Of a DNA stretch of 64,000 nucleotides, positions 1 through 9,143 are shown piece by piece. Source of the DNA: JACMLD01 sp033761915 (GTDB taxonomy: Bacteria; Bacteroidota; Bacteroidia; Chitinophagales; Chitinophagaceae); the NCBI GenBank assembly GCA_033761915.1, contig JANRMC010000156.1:1-64000 (forward strand). Reading direction: 5' to 3'. The position numbers and the translations under genes are program-made. The notes beneath the pieces were generated by a model. The model was not told the DNA's origin and did no database searches. It saw only the letters and a list, made by a program, of their open reading frames with translations. The first letter of the stretch is position 1. Each line of letters starts with the position of its first letter.

Positions 1-84
1 AGACCCGTAACCATATTGGGTAAAAAAATTATTATTGGCAACGATAAGAAAGCCGTGGCCGCTTTGAATGAAGCGTTGCAATAA
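1..84 (+). CDS. C-terminal end of an unidentified protein (partial)
   Basis: The first 27 codons are open in frame 1 and end at TAA (82-84). The visible tail reads RPVTILGKKIIIGNDKKAVA and a few more residues. A Pro after a basic residue, a beta strand, a Gly and a final amphipathic helix is how glutaredoxin or ArsC-like thioredoxin folds end, so a small redox protein is possible. This rests on fold-like pattern only. The start lies outside the window, and the next gene is convergent, with a repeat half-copy between them. Confidence 0.4.
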   Translation, partial: RPVTILGKKIIIGNDKKAVAALNEALQ

Positions 85-100
85 CAGGTTTGTTATTGTA

Positions 101-160
101 CTGCTGCTGAAGGGTGCGACGCAACCACTGTTGCTATGAATTACAAAGCTGGTGTAATAA
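101..160 (+). repeat. Palindromic intergenic repeat, right half only (copy 1)
   Basis: The right inner arm GAAGGGTGCGACGCAAC (109-125) is followed by the usual tail ending in an AGCTGGT outer-arm remnant. No left arm is recognisable. It lies between the convergent ends of the partial gene and uvrD. Confidence 0.7.
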
Positions 161-165
161 TTTTA

Positions 166-2514
166 CTATTCTATAATACGCAGCTTGGCATAGTTAAGCA
201 TAATCTTTTTTTCTCCGTTCAGCTCAAACTTTACAGTGGCAATGGGGTTGTGTGCGGCGCCTTCCATTTTTAATACTTCTCCAAAACCAAATTTCTGGTG
301 CTCTACTTTTTGTCCGGCTTTTAAGTGGCTGGTATCGCTGGCAACAAAATCTGCGGCGGGTTTATGTTCCACCACTTTTGTTGTTGGTTTAGGGGTAAGG
401 TAAGAAGGGGCACTGCTTTCTTTTTTGGGGGGTGGTCCGTAGCGGCGTTCAGCATCTCTGGTGGCGTTATTACCCCAATTGCCTCCGTTCATTCTATCAA
501 AAGCACTGTTGTTAAAACCAAAGCTGCCCTGGTTTTTGATGCCACCGCCGGCAAAGCTTTTGTCTAAATAATTTTCTGGTATCTCATCAATAAAACGGCT
601 GGGTTCATTTTGTACCAATTGCCCAAACCGGTAGCGGCTGTTGGCATAACTGATCCATAATTTTTTCTTGGCTCTTGTTATTACCACGTAAAAGAGGCGG
701 CGTTCTTCTTCCAGCTCTTCTCTTGTATTAATGCTCATGGCATTGGGAAAAAGCATTTCTTCTAAACCGGCGGCAAACACACAACCAAACTCAAGGCCTT
801 TGGCGGCGTGTATGGTCATTAATTTTACCGTATCTGCATTGGGGTCTTTTTCATCTGCATCGGTTAACAAAGTAATTTGTTGCAGGTAACCGCCCAGGCT
901 TTTATCCACTACTTCGCCTTCATCATTATCGGGGCTTTCCACCCATTCTTTAATACTGTTTAAAAGCTCCTGTATGTTTTCGTAGCGCTGCACGCCTTCA
1001 GTACTTTTATCATTAAACAGCTCTTTAACCAGGTTGGTTTGTTTACCTACATGAAAGGCCACTTCATAAGCATTGCGTTTTTCCAGCATGCTGGCAAAGC
1101 TTTTAATCATGGTTACAAACTCTTCCATTACCTGCAAAGTGCCGGCTTTAAAACCAAATGCATGGGCTTTTTCCAGCACTTGCCACATGCTTATATTGTT
1201 TTCGTTGGCAAACAGCAACAGTTTGTCTATGCTGGTTTTGCCAATGCCGCGTACCGGGTAATTAATAATACGTTTTAAGGCTTCTTCATCCTGCGGATTT
1301 ACAATGATGCGCAGGTAGGCAATTAAGTCTTTTATTTCTTTACGCTGGTAAAAGCTGATGCCGCCATAAATAGTATAAGGTATGGCCATGCGGCGCAGGC
1401 TTTCTTCAAACGCACGGCTTTGTGCATTGGTGCGGTAAAGAATGGCAAAATCTTTATTTAAAAAATGATTGCGCAGCTTTTGCTCCTGAATAGTATCGGC
1501 CACAAATTTGCCTTCTTCATTATCGGTTTGGGTGCGCACCAGTTTAATTTTTTCGCCTTCGCCATTTTCTGTAAACAGCACTTTTTCTATTTGCCCTTTG
1601 TTGTTGCTGATTACTTCATTGGCAACATGCAAAATGTTTTTGGTGCTGCGGTAGTTCTGCTCCAGCTTCACCACTTTTACCTCATCATAATCTTTCTGAA
1701 ACTGTAATATGTTTTGAATAGTGGCCCCGCGAAAACTGTAAATACTTTGCGCATCATCGCCCACCACACATACATTTTCATGCTGGGCCCCCAGCAGTTT
1801 AATTACTTCGTACTGCGCCGGGTTGGTATCCTGGTACTCGTCAATTAAAATGTATTTAAACTTGCGTTGGTATTTGCTTAAACACTCCGGATGGTTTTTA
1901 AGCAGCTCGTAAAATTTAATTAACAGGTCGTCAAAATCCATAGCGCCGTTTTTAAAGCAGCGCTTGGCATAGGCATCATAAATTTGTGCAATGGCCGGTC
2001 GGTTGGCCCGCATATCTTCCTGCTGTATATAATAATCCTGTGCATATTCTGCCGGGCCCACCAGGGCATTTTTGGCCGATGAAATGCGGTTGTACACCAC
2101 ATTGGGTTTATAATGCTTATCATCCAGGTTCAGTTCATTCACCACCGTTTTCACCACGTTTTTAGCATCATCCGTATCATAAATGGTAAAACTTTTTGGA
2201 TAGCCCAGGCGGTCGGCCTCGCTGCGTAAAATGCGTGCAAACACACTGTGAAAAGTGCCAATGTATAAATTACGGGCCTCGTTATTACCTAAAATTTTTT
2301 CTACCCGCTCTTTCATTTCTTTGGCGGCCTTATTGGTAAACGTTAGCGCCAGTATATTAAAAGAATCTACCCCGCTGGCCATTAAATGCGCAATGCGTGT
2401 GGTTAGTACTTTAGTTTTACCACTGCCTGCGCCGGCCACAATCATAATCGGACCATCCTTGTGCAGTACGGCTTCACGCTGCGGTCCATTCAATCCTGCT
2501 AAATAATCTTGCAT
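166..2514 (-). CDS. uvrD: UvrD/PcrA-type ATP-dependent DNA helicase
   Basis: Superfamily 1A 3'-5' DNA helicase of 782 residues, expected to act in nucleotide excision and mismatch repair and in removing RecA or stalled polymerase. The motifs occur in order: Walker A AGAGSGKT (27-34), GTFHS (86-90), Walker B DEYQDTN (225-231), VGDDAQSIYSFRGA (motif III), EQNYRST (motif IV), TIHAAKGLEF (motif V) and FYVVITRAKK (motif VI). The last about 60 residues carry the PcrA/UvrD C-terminal module (GQKVEHQKFGFGEVLKMEG) that contacts RNA polymerase in relatives. Length is normal and the ATG at 2514 starts directly before the conserved LNGPQREAV. UvrD and PcrA cannot be told apart by sequence here. It stands alone on the minus strand, flanked by repeat copies on both sides. 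Confidence 0.95.
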   Translation of the reverse strand: MQDYLAGLNGPQREAVLHKDGPIMIVAGAGSGKTKVLTTRIAHLMASGVDSFNILALTFTNKAAKEMKERVEKILGNNEARNLYIGTFHSVFARILRSEADRLGYPKSFTIYDTDDAKNVVKTVVNELNLDDKHYKPNVVYNRISSAKNALVGPAEYAQDYYIQQEDMRANRPAIAQIYDAYAKRCFKNGAMDFDDLLIKFYELLKNHPECLSKYQRKFKYILIDEYQDTNPAQYEVIKLLGAQHENVCVVGDDAQSIYSFRGATIQNILQFQKDYDEVKVVKLEQNYRSTKNILHVANEVISNNKGQIEKVLFTENGEGEKIKLVRTQTDNEEGKFVADTIQEQKLRNHFLNKDFAILYRTNAQSRAFEESLRRMAIPYTIYGGISFYQRKEIKDLIAYLRIIVNPQDEEALKRIINYPVRGIGKTSIDKLLLFANENNISMWQVLEKAHAFGFKAGTLQVMEEFVTMIKSFASMLEKRNAYEVAFHVGKQTNLVKELFNDKSTEGVQRYENIQELLNSIKEWVESPDNDEGEVVDKSLGGYLQQITLLTDADEKDPNADTVKLMTIHAAKGLEFGCVFAAGLEEMLFPNAMSINTREELEEERRLFYVVITRAKKKLWISYANSRYRFGQLVQNEPSRFIDEIPENYLDKSFAGGGIKNQGSFGFNNSAFDRMNGGNWGNNATRDAERRYGPPPKKESSAPSYLTPKPTTKVVEHKPAADFVASDTSHLKAGQKVEHQKFGFGEVLKMEGAAHNPIATVKFELNGEKKIMLNYAKLRIIE

Positions 2515-2576
2515 GGGTGCAAGTTAAGCCACTGCACTGACAGCAAAAAACGCCAACGCCCTTGTGGAAAATTATT

Positions 2577-2763
2577 GTTACCGGCATTGGTTCTTTGGGC
2601 AGCAGTTGTTGCGTCGCACACTTCAACAGAAGAAATGGTATAAGCAATAAGGCGTACGGTATAGGGCCTTATACCCTAAGCCCTATACCTTTTACCATAG
2701 TTCAAGTGTGCGACGCAACGATGCTTAATAGAACTACCAATGCCCGGCTCAAAAAAAAGTAAC
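2577..2763 (+). repeat. Palindromic intergenic repeat, full length (copy 2)
   Basis: Left outer arm GTTACCGGCATTGG (from 2577) matches the right side CCAATGCCCGG (2737-2748). Inner arms are GTTGCGTCGCACACTT (2608-2623) and AAGTGTGCGACGCAAC (2704-2719). The core holds GGTATAGGGCC and CCCTATACCTTTTACCATA. It fills most of the 325-bp divergent gap between uvrD and pnuC. The remainder carries the pnuC promoter. Confidence 0.9.
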
Positions 2764-2812
2764 AGACACTAACAATTAAAGCCTTGTTACCAACAATATG
2801 GCCACCAACAAC

Positions 2813-2820
2813 TATTTTTG
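2813..2820 (+). promoter_or_regulatory. Bacteroidota -7 promoter element for pnuC-nadR
   Basis: TATTTTTG fits the TAnnTTTG consensus and lies 20 bases before the GTG start of pnuC. No clear -33 TTTG was found at the ideal distance. Confidence 0.55.
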
Positions 2821-2839
2821 TAAGCCTTAATAAAAAATA

Positions 2840-3466
2840 GTGTCGGCACAGCAGCTATACCAATTGTTTATTGATAATATACAACAAACCCGCTGGCAAG
2901 AGTGGGTAAGCACCATTGCACAGGTGGCCAGTGTTTGGTATGCAAAAAAAAATAATGTGCTGGTGTACCCAACCGGTATTGTGGGGGTATTGCTGGCTTT
3001 TTGGGTGTATTTTTTTATGGCCAGTCCACCCTTGTATGCAGATGGTATTTTAAATATCTACTATTTTATAATGAGTGTGTATGGCTGGTACAACTGGGCA
3101 CAGAAAAAAAATGAAGACGAATATAATTATCCCATCAACTGGTGTAACACAAAAGAATTGTGGATAGGTGCGGCCTTGTTTATTGGCTTTTGGATAGGCA
3201 TTTATATAATGCTGGTTTCAATTACAGATAGTAATACCCCGTTGCTGGATTCATTGGTGTCTTCTACCGCCGTAACGGCTATGTGGTGGATGGCCAAACG
3301 CAAAATTGAAAACTGGCTGGCATGGATTGTATCAAATATTATAGCCATACCGCTTAATTTTTACAAAGGCTTTATGCTGTTTATGGTAATGTATATACTG
3401 TTTTTGGTACTAGCGGCCATGGGCTTTGCAGCATGGAGAAAGAAAATAAAAACAACAACGGCTTGA
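2840..3466 (+). CDS. pnuC: Nicotinamide riboside transporter PnuC
   Basis: Polytopic inner-membrane protein of 208 residues that imports nicotinamide riboside by facilitated diffusion for NAD salvage. Conserved PnuC stretches are visible: YPTGIVGV (43-50), YFIMSVYGWYNW (75-86) and a final hydrophobic hairpin with a basic tail. About seven hydrophobic segments can be counted. The start is GTG at 2840, placed by the promoter box at 2813-2820. The 3' end overlaps the next gene, a riboside kinase, by 34 bases, which supports nicotinamide riboside rather than thiamine or riboflavin as substrate and suggests coupled translation. Confidence 0.92.
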   Translation: MSAQQLYQLFIDNIQQTRWQEWVSTIAQVASVWYAKKNNVLVYPTGIVGVLLAFWVYFFMASPPLYADGILNIYYFIMSVYGWYNWAQKKNEDEYNYPINWCNTKELWIGAALFIGFWIGIYIMLVSITDSNTPLLDSLVSSTAVTAMWWMAKRKIENWLAWIVSNIIAIPLNFYKGFMLFMVMYILFLVLAAMGFAAWRKKIKTTTA

Positions 3467-3981
3467 AGAAGATAGTTATTATAGGACCCGAAAGCACCGG
3501 CAAAAGCACTTTGTGCGAACAGCTGGCGCAACACTTTACTACCAGCTGGTGCCCCGAGTTTGCACGGGAATATTTATTAAGCTATGGCACCAATTATACC
3601 TACAATGATTTACTAACTATTGCCAAAGGCCAGCTGGCCCTTGAAGAAGAAATGGCATTGCAGGCCAATAATGGTTTGTTGTTTATAGACACCAATATGT
3701 ATGTAATGAAAGTGTGGTGCGAATTTGTGTTTGATAAATGCCACCCATGGATTTTAGAACAGATTGTAAACCGCCGTTACGATCTATACCTGCTCTGCAA
3801 TACCGACCTGCCATGGGTAAAAGATGAACTGAGAGAATACCCCGATTTGGAAACCCGCAACAAACTATTTCATTATTATAAAGACCTGTTGGTAAACCAG
3901 GCCACCCCCTGGGTAGAAATAAGTGGTAACAATGAAAACAGGTTGGTGCAGGCTATAGCTGCCGTAAATAAAATTTTATAA
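3433..3981 (+). CDS. nadR: NadR-like ribosylnicotinamide kinase (P-loop ATPase)
   Basis: 182-residue P-loop kinase matching the C-terminal kinase domain of NadR. It should phosphorylate imported nicotinamide riboside to NMN and so trap it in the cell. Walker A GPESTGKST is at 18-26, EFAREYL at 42-48, and a Walker-B-like LLFIDTN follows. The N-terminal repressor and the nucleotidyltransferase domain of enterobacterial NadR are absent, as usual in Bacteroidota. It overlaps the pnuC end by 34 bases, forming an import-and-trap pair. Confidence 0.88.
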   Translation: MEKENKNNNGLKKIVIIGPESTGKSTLCEQLAQHFTTSWCPEFAREYLLSYGTNYTYNDLLTIAKGQLALEEEMALQANNGLLFIDTNMYVMKVWCEFVFDKCHPWILEQIVNRRYDLYLLCNTDLPWVKDELREYPDLETRNKLFHYYKDLLVNQATPWVEISGNNENRLVQAIAAVNKIL

Positions 3982-3991
3982 ACGCCGCAAC

Positions 3992-5629
3992 ATGTCTTTT
4001 ATAAAAAGAAATGCCTTATTTGTTTTTTTAGCTGCCTGGCTGTTGCTGCACCTTTTTCAGGCAGCCAGTACAGAGCTGATGGATGACGAAGCGTATTACT
4101 GGGTATACTCTCTGTTTTTAGATTGGGGCTATTATGATCATCCGCCCATGATTGCTGTTTTAATTAAAGCAGGCTATGCCTTATTTGAAAATGAGTTAGG
4201 AGTTCGCCTGTTTCCCGCACTTTTAAGTACTGCAACACTGTATATAATTTACCAGCTATTGCCCCGTAAAAACGATGGCCTTTTTTTTATACTGGCTGCA
4301 TCGGTGGCAGTTTTACAAATTGGCGGCATTGCTGCGGCACCAGATATACCGCTGGCTTTTTTTACTGCTTTATTTTTTTTAGCCTACAAGCGTTTTTTGC
4401 AAAACAGCAGTGGCTTTAACGGAGTGCTGCTGGGTATTGTTATGGCAGGCATGCTGTATAGTAAATATCATGGGGTGTTGATAATACTGTTTACTTTTCT
4501 ATCAAACCTTAACTTAATTAAAAAACCAGCTGCCTGGCTGGCGGTGCTGGTGGGTATTGTTTTATTTGCTCCGCACCTATACTGGCAATACACGCATCAT
4601 TTTCCTTCGGTGCAGTATCATTTGTTTGAGCGTAATTCACCCAGCTATAAATTTTCTTTTACGGTTGAATATGTTTTGGGCCAGGTGGCCTTGGCGGGTC
4701 CGTTTATGGGCTGGCTCTTATTGTGGAAGAGTTTTGTGTATAAAACCAACAACTTGTTAGAACGGGCACTAAAGTTTTCGCTGGTGGGTTTTTATGGTTT
4801 CTTTTTACTAACCACTTTAAAAGGCCGCGTAGAAGCCAACTGGACGATTGCTGCTCTGGTGCCCCTGCTCGTTATCAGCCACCAGGCATTAATAGACCAT
4901 GAAAAATGGAAATATTGGTTATGGCGTCTGGTACCGGTTACCATTTTTGCTGTAATGGTAGTGCGCATCTTTTTAGTAATAAATATTCCCGGGCAAAAAG
5001 CATTTGCAAAAAGCCAGTACCATAATAATAAAACATGGGCCGCTGCTATTGCTGCTAAAACAGGCAATACACCACTGGTATTTTTAAACAGCTATCAAAA
5101 GCCATCAAAGTATCTTTTTTACACAGGTAAAACGGCAATGGCTTTAAATACACAGCACTACCGCAGAAATAACTTCAACTATTTTCCGATAGAAAACGAA
5201 TTGCAGGGCAAAACAGTAATTGCCATTAATAATGGAGATTACGGGTATTTTTCAGATACACTGCAAACCAGCAAGCAATTACTGGGCCTTTTAAAAATTG
5301 ATTCTTTCTACTCTTGTGCCGGTTTAAACATAACCGTGCCCAAACAATTAATAGTAGTAAATGGCCGGGTACAAAATTTTATAGTTAGCATAACCGGTCA
5401 GCAAAACCGGCCTGAACCAGCAGTTGCACAATTGTATTTTTATAAAGCAGATAAAGCCGTGGCAGGTTTTGATCTTTCGCTTACCCAGACAAACGATGTG
5501 TATAGCGTTAATAGTATAGCTACCATAACAATGCCCCCCGGCAATTATACCGCCCGTATTTGTTTGCCCGATGCGGTCAAAAACTATCCTACCATTAACA
5601 GCACTTTTTGTAAGGTTACCGTGCAGTAA
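3992..5629 (+). CDS. GT39-type membrane glycosyltransferase (ArnT/PMT-like)
   Basis: 545-residue membrane protein of the glycosyltransferase 39 / ArnT-like GT-C fold, which transfers sugars from polyprenyl-phosphate donors on the outer face of the inner membrane. The GT-C signature is near the N-terminus: DDEAYYW at 31-37, with acidic residues in the first loop, then DHPPM at 49-53. About ten hydrophobic segments fill residues 1-340. A soluble C-terminal part with beta-rich character follows from about 370. It begins 11 bases after nadR and may be co-transcribed. The sugar and acceptor cannot be read from the sequence. Confidence 0.85.
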   Translation: MSFIKRNALFVFLAAWLLLHLFQAASTELMDDEAYYWVYSLFLDWGYYDHPPMIAVLIKAGYALFENELGVRLFPALLSTATLYIIYQLLPRKNDGLFFILAASVAVLQIGGIAAAPDIPLAFFTALFFLAYKRFLQNSSGFNGVLLGIVMAGMLYSKYHGVLIILFTFLSNLNLIKKPAAWLAVLVGIVLFAPHLYWQYTHHFPSVQYHLFERNSPSYKFSFTVEYVLGQVALAGPFMGWLLLWKSFVYKTNNLLERALKFSLVGFYGFFLLTTLKGRVEANWTIAALVPLLVISHQALIDHEKWKYWLWRLVPVTIFAVMVVRIFLVINIPGQKAFAKSQYHNNKTWAAAIAAKTGNTPLVFLNSYQKPSKYLFYTGKTAMALNTQHYRRNNFNYFPIENELQGKTVIAINNGDYGYFSDTLQTSKQLLGLLKIDSFYSCAGLNITVPKQLIVVNGRVQNFIVSITGQQNRPEPAVAQLYFYKADKAVAGFDLSLTQTNDVYSVNSIATITMPPGNYTARICLPDAVKNYPTINSTFCKVTVQ

Positions 5630-5639
5630 TAAAATACCG

Positions 5640-5746
5640 CACAGTAATGCGTTGCCGCACAAGTGTGTCCCGTTTGCATTGCACAAACCCAAACGGGGTT
5701 TGCAACGAGCAAGAGTGTTGCCACCACCTCACTGCCCGTAACCAAA
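5640..5746. repeat. Decayed copy of the palindromic repeat (copy 3), with a local hairpin
   Basis: GTTGCCGCACAAGTGTG near 5651 resembles a broken inner arm, and CTGCCCGTAACCAAAA (5732-5747) matches the usual right outer arm. Inside, CCCGTTTG (5669-5676) pairs with CAAACGGG (5690-5697), a hairpin after the GT39 gene that lacks a T-run. The assignment as a repeat copy is tentative. Confidence 0.4.
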
Positions 5747-5826
5747 AATAGTTACCAATGAAATAGTTTCATTTTATGATAATTGCCAGTTTTCGTTAAT
5801 TTGTTGCCACAAAAAAATTGCTTGCT

Positions 5827-6876
5827 ATGATTCGTTCTAAGATTGCCGGCATTGGTATGTATGTGCCCCAACAAGTTTTTACCAATCACGATTTAATGAA
5901 AGTGATGGACACCAGCGATGAATGGATACAAGAGCGTACGGGTATTAAAGAACGCCGCTATGCCAAACGCACCGGAGAAACCACCACCACCATGGCTGTT
6001 GAAGCAGCCACAATTGCTATTGAAAGAGCCGGTATAACTTCACAGGATATTGACTTTATTGTTTTTGCCACACTCAGTCCGGACTATTATTTTCCGGGTT
6101 GCGGTGTGCTGGTGCAACGGGCTATGAAGATGAAAGAAATTGGTGCATTGGATATACGCAACCAATGCAGCGGCTTTGTATATGCTTTAAGCGTGGCCGA
6201 CCAGTTTATAAAAACCGGCATGTATAAAAACATATTGGTTATTGGCAGCGAGAAACATTCTTTTGGTTTAGACTTTAGCACCCGTGGCCGCAATGTGAGT
6301 GTAATTTTTGGAGATGGTGCCGGCGCTGTGGTATTGCAACCCACCACAAAAGAAACACAAGGTATTTTAAGCACTCATCTGCACAGCGATGGTGAAGCTG
6401 CAGAAATACTGGCTATGTATAACCCCGGCACTCATGCCAACCATTGGATGCAGCAAGAGCTGGCAACATTTAATGAAGGAGATTTGGGCGATATGTTTAT
6501 GAGCCATGCTATGATAGACAATGCGCAAAATTTTCCTAATATGGATGGGCCCAGTGTATTTAAAAAAGCGGTGGTAAAATTTCCGGAAGTAATAATAGAA
6601 GCACTAACAGCCAACCAGCTAACCGCTGCAGATATCAATATGCTTATACCGCACCAGGCCAATTTACGCATCAGTCAGTTTGTGCAGCAAAAGCTGGGCT
6701 TAAAAGATGAGCAGGTTTATAATAACATTCAAAAATACGGCAACACCACCGCCGCCAGTGTGCCCATTGCTTTGTGCGAAGCATGGGAGCAGGGAAAAAT
6801 AAAAGAAGGAGACCTGGTATGCCTGGCTGCATTTGGCAGTGGCTTTACATGGGCCAGTGCATTGTTACGCTGGTAA
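5827..6876 (+). CDS. 3-oxoacyl-ACP synthase III family protein (FabH-like)
   Basis: 349-residue thiolase-fold condensing enzyme of the FabH type. FabH joins acetyl-CoA and malonyl-ACP to start fatty-acid synthesis. The catalytic triad is intact: Cys114 in NQCSGFVYAL, His in IPHQANLRI and Asn in KYGNTTAASVP. The N-terminal TSDEWIQERTGIKERR is also characteristic. The ATG at 5827 is preferred to a TTG three codons earlier. An insert between the GAGAVVL strand and the His region is longer than in E. coli FabH, which fits a paralogue, possibly of another acyl-chain or OleA/KAS-like role. It stands alone between repeat remnants. Confidence 0.88.
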   Translation: MIRSKIAGIGMYVPQQVFTNHDLMKVMDTSDEWIQERTGIKERRYAKRTGETTTTMAVEAATIAIERAGITSQDIDFIVFATLSPDYYFPGCGVLVQRAMKMKEIGALDIRNQCSGFVYALSVADQFIKTGMYKNILVIGSEKHSFGLDFSTRGRNVSVIFGDGAGAVVLQPTTKETQGILSTHLHSDGEAAEILAMYNPGTHANHWMQQELATFNEGDLGDMFMSHAMIDNAQNFPNMDGPSVFKKAVVKFPEVIIEALTANQLTAADINMLIPHQANLRISQFVQQKLGLKDEQVYNNIQKYGNTTAASVPIALCEAWEQGKIKEGDLVCLAAFGSGFTWASALLRW

Positions 6877-6887
6877 TAATATTGTTT

Positions 6888-6982
6888 AGCCAGCAGCAGT
6901 ATCTTTTTGCAACAGCCGTTGCTACGCTCAGTTCATCGGCCGTGCAGGTGGCAGCTGTTTATTACGTAATCAATTGGTAAAA
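6888..6982 (+). repeat. Decayed copy of the palindromic repeat (copy 4)
   Basis: The left part (6889-6936) aligns with the left part of copy 7: GCCAGCAGCAGTATC, then TTGCAACAGCCGTTGC, then ACGCTCAGTTC. Ends resemble the outer arm (ATTGGTAAAA at the right). The inner arm GTTGCGTCGC has become GTTGCTACGC and the right arm is not recognisable. Confidence 0.45.
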
Positions 6983-7018
6983 TTTTTTAGTAACGCTGTT
7001 TATAATGTGTTGCAGGTA

Positions 7019-7026
7019 TACCTTTG
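7019..7026 (+). promoter_or_regulatory. -7 promoter element for the M28 peptidase gene
   Basis: TACCTTTG fits TAnnTTTG and lies 20 bases before the ATG at 7047. Its place inside the longer ORF rules out the upstream start at 7005. Confidence 0.5.
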
Positions 7027-7046
7027 TGCCGTACAAAAACCCAATT

Positions 7047-8693
7047 ATGTTACGCCCCATTTTTATTACCACTGTTACCACCATTATTTCATTAAGCAGC
7101 CTTGCCCAAAAATTAAAAAAAGCTGATAAAGCTGTTATCAGTCAGCTGCAGGCACATGTGGCTTATTTGGCAGACGATAAATTAGAAGGCCGCCGCGCCG
7201 GCACACCAGGAGAGCAACTGGCCTCCACCTATATTTCAAAACAATTTGCCGCCATTGGCCTGCAACCACAAGGCGATAACAATACCTTCCTGCAGGCGTT
7301 TGAAATAAACGATGGTAAAGAAATAAGCAAAAGCAGTTTTTTAATTATAAACGGAGAAGAAATAAAAGCCGGAGACTATTTTCCTTTTATTGGCAGCACC
7401 AATATGGCTATAGAAGCCATGCCCTCAGTAGCCCTGCACGAGCAAGGCATGCCCTGGCTTATCAACCTGAAAGAGCCATTAGAAGAAAACAAAACCAACC
7501 CGCATTTTGATGTAAAAACTTTTGTGCTGGAAAAAATAAATGAGGCTGCTAAAAAAGGAGCTACTGCAGTAATTGTTTACAATAGTGGCAGCCTTGCCGA
7601 TGGATTAAAGTTTGATGGCAAAGAAAAAGCCATGCCATTAACCATTCCGGCGGCCTATGTAAATACCAAAGTAGCTGCAAAATATTTTGCAGATGAATCG
7701 TCCACACCAGAAATAAAAATGAAACTGGTATTGAGCGATAAAAAAAGAACCGGCAACAATGTGGTGGGATATATTAATAATGATGCAGCCACTACAGTAA
7801 TTATTGGCGCCCACTACGATCATTTAGGATATGGAGAAGATGGTAACAGTATGATACGTACCGGTCCTGTGCAAATACATAATGGCGCCGATGACAACGC
7901 CAGCGGTACAGCAGCATTAATAGAACTGGCCCGTTTATTAAAAACAGCTAAAGCTAAAGCCAATAACTACCTGGTAATTGCTTTTTCCGGCGAAGAGCTG
8001 GGCCTGTATGGTTCTAAACACTTTGCCGAGCATGCCACTATAGATTTAACCAAGGCCAATTACATGATTAATATGGATATGGTGGGCCGCTTAAACGATA
8101 GTACTAAAGTATTAACCGTGGGTGGTTATGGCACATCTCCTTACTGGGGCCAAAGCATTACCACTATTAATGATAATGGCTTTGTTTTAAAATATGATAG
8201 CAGCGGCACCGGCCCCAGCGATCATACTTCTTTCTACCGCAAAGACATACCGGTACTGTTTTTCTTTACCGGTCTGCATACAGACTACCACAAGCCCACC
8301 GATGATTTTGATAAAATTAATTACACCGGGCAATACCGCATTGTAAGGTTTATTTATAAAATAATTGAAAGCACCAACAATAAAGGCAAACTGGTGTTTA
8401 CCAAAACAAGAGAAACACAAACCACCACTTCGGCCAGATTTAGTGTAAGTATGGGCATAATGCCCGATTATACTTTTGCAGAAACCGGTGTGCGGGTAGA
8501 TGGCGTGAGTGAAGGACGCCCGGCACAAAAGGCAGGTATAAAAACCGGAGATATTATTACACAACTGGGCGATTACCCGGTAGTTTCTGTAGAAGCCTAT
8601 ATGCAGGCTTTGAGTAAATTTAAAAAAGGCGATAAAACCAAGGTTCAATATAAAAGAGGAAAAGAAACGGTAACAGTTGAGATACAGTTTTAA
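7047..8693 (+). CDS. Secreted M28-family zinc aminopeptidase with PA and PDZ domains
   Basis: 548-residue exported metallopeptidase. A signal peptide (about 1-20, ending SSLAQ) is followed by an N-terminal peptidase part interrupted by a protease-associated domain (about 100-230). The M28 core has zinc ligands visible as HYDH (256-259), ADDNASG (281-287), the catalytic and ligand Glu pair in SGEELG (314-319), NMDMVGRL, and a final His in TDYHKPTDD. A C-terminal PDZ domain follows (about 460-548, GVSEGRPAQKAGIKTGDIIT). It probably trims peptides in the periplasm or outside the cell. The next gene starts 3 bases after its stop. Confidence 0.92.
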   Translation: MLRPIFITTVTTIISLSSLAQKLKKADKAVISQLQAHVAYLADDKLEGRRAGTPGEQLASTYISKQFAAIGLQPQGDNNTFLQAFEINDGKEISKSSFLIINGEEIKAGDYFPFIGSTNMAIEAMPSVALHEQGMPWLINLKEPLEENKTNPHFDVKTFVLEKINEAAKKGATAVIVYNSGSLADGLKFDGKEKAMPLTIPAAYVNTKVAAKYFADESSTPEIKMKLVLSDKKRTGNNVVGYINNDAATTVIIGAHYDHLGYGEDGNSMIRTGPVQIHNGADDNASGTAALIELARLLKTAKAKANNYLVIAFSGEELGLYGSKHFAEHATIDLTKANYMINMDMVGRLNDSTKVLTVGGYGTSPYWGQSITTINDNGFVLKYDSSGTGPSDHTSFYRKDIPVLFFFTGLHTDYHKPTDDFDKINYTGQYRIVRFIYKIIESTNNKGKLVFTKTRETQTTTSARFSVSMGIMPDYTFAETGVRVDGVSEGRPAQKAGIKTGDIITQLGDYPVVSVEAYMQALSKFKKGDKTKVQYKRGKETVTVEIQF

Positions 8694-8696
8694 CTT

Positions 8697-9134
8697 ATGA
8701 AGGAAGCTAAACTGAAATTAGATATGGAGCTGGCCACCGACGGGTTTTTTGAAGATACCCGTTTGCTGGGTATTGTGGCACCCATAAAATCGCACCAGTT
8801 TTGCTGGCAGCTCAATCACATGCTGCAGTTTAATTTCAGGTTGTATTATGATATTCAGCTAAAGAAAAAAAACCGCGATTATTTTTTTCCGGTGTACGAA
8901 TACCCGGAACCCAACAGCTTTTTAGTACACTACCTTTATAATAATTCTTTTGATGGAGAATACCTGCTGCCAGAATTTAAGCACATGGATTTTTTGTGGC
9001 TCATAAAAGGCGATGCCATGGAAGAAGAAACCGTTCAGTTAATAATTAAAACCATTAAGCAGCTAACTCATGTGCAAATGATTGGAGAAATAACCAACGA
9101 GAAAATACGCAATAAAGAACACCTTATTTTATAA
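8697..9134 (+). CDS. IPExxxVDY family protein, function unknown
   Basis: 145-residue cytoplasmic protein of a family found in Bacteroidota and named for its motif. Here the motif reads LPEFKHMDF (about 97-105), a conservative match. The N-terminal half has the family's CWQLNHMLQFNFRL segment, and the C-terminus is a helix ending near KIRNKEH. No catalytic residues are recognisable. It sits 3 bases after the M28 gene and 9 bases before the pterin dehydratase, so it is probably co-transcribed. Family members are often found near central-metabolism genes, but no role is established to my knowledge. Confidence 0.75.
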   Translation: MKEAKLKLDMELATDGFFEDTRLLGIVAPIKSHQFCWQLNHMLQFNFRLYYDIQLKKKNRDYFFPVYEYPEPNSFLVHYLYNNSFDGEYLLPEFKHMDFLWLIKGDAMEEETVQLIIKTIKQLTHVQMIGEITNEKIRNKEHLIL

Positions 9135-9143
9135 ACTGTATTT

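Noticed and set aside
2562..2762. 66-codon ORF before pnuC
   Set aside because: It lies wholly in the repeat copy and its codon use is not like the neighbours.
7005..7046. Upstream start of the M28 peptidase
   Set aside because: The promoter box at 7019-7026 lies inside it, and the ATG at 7047 gives a normal signal peptide.
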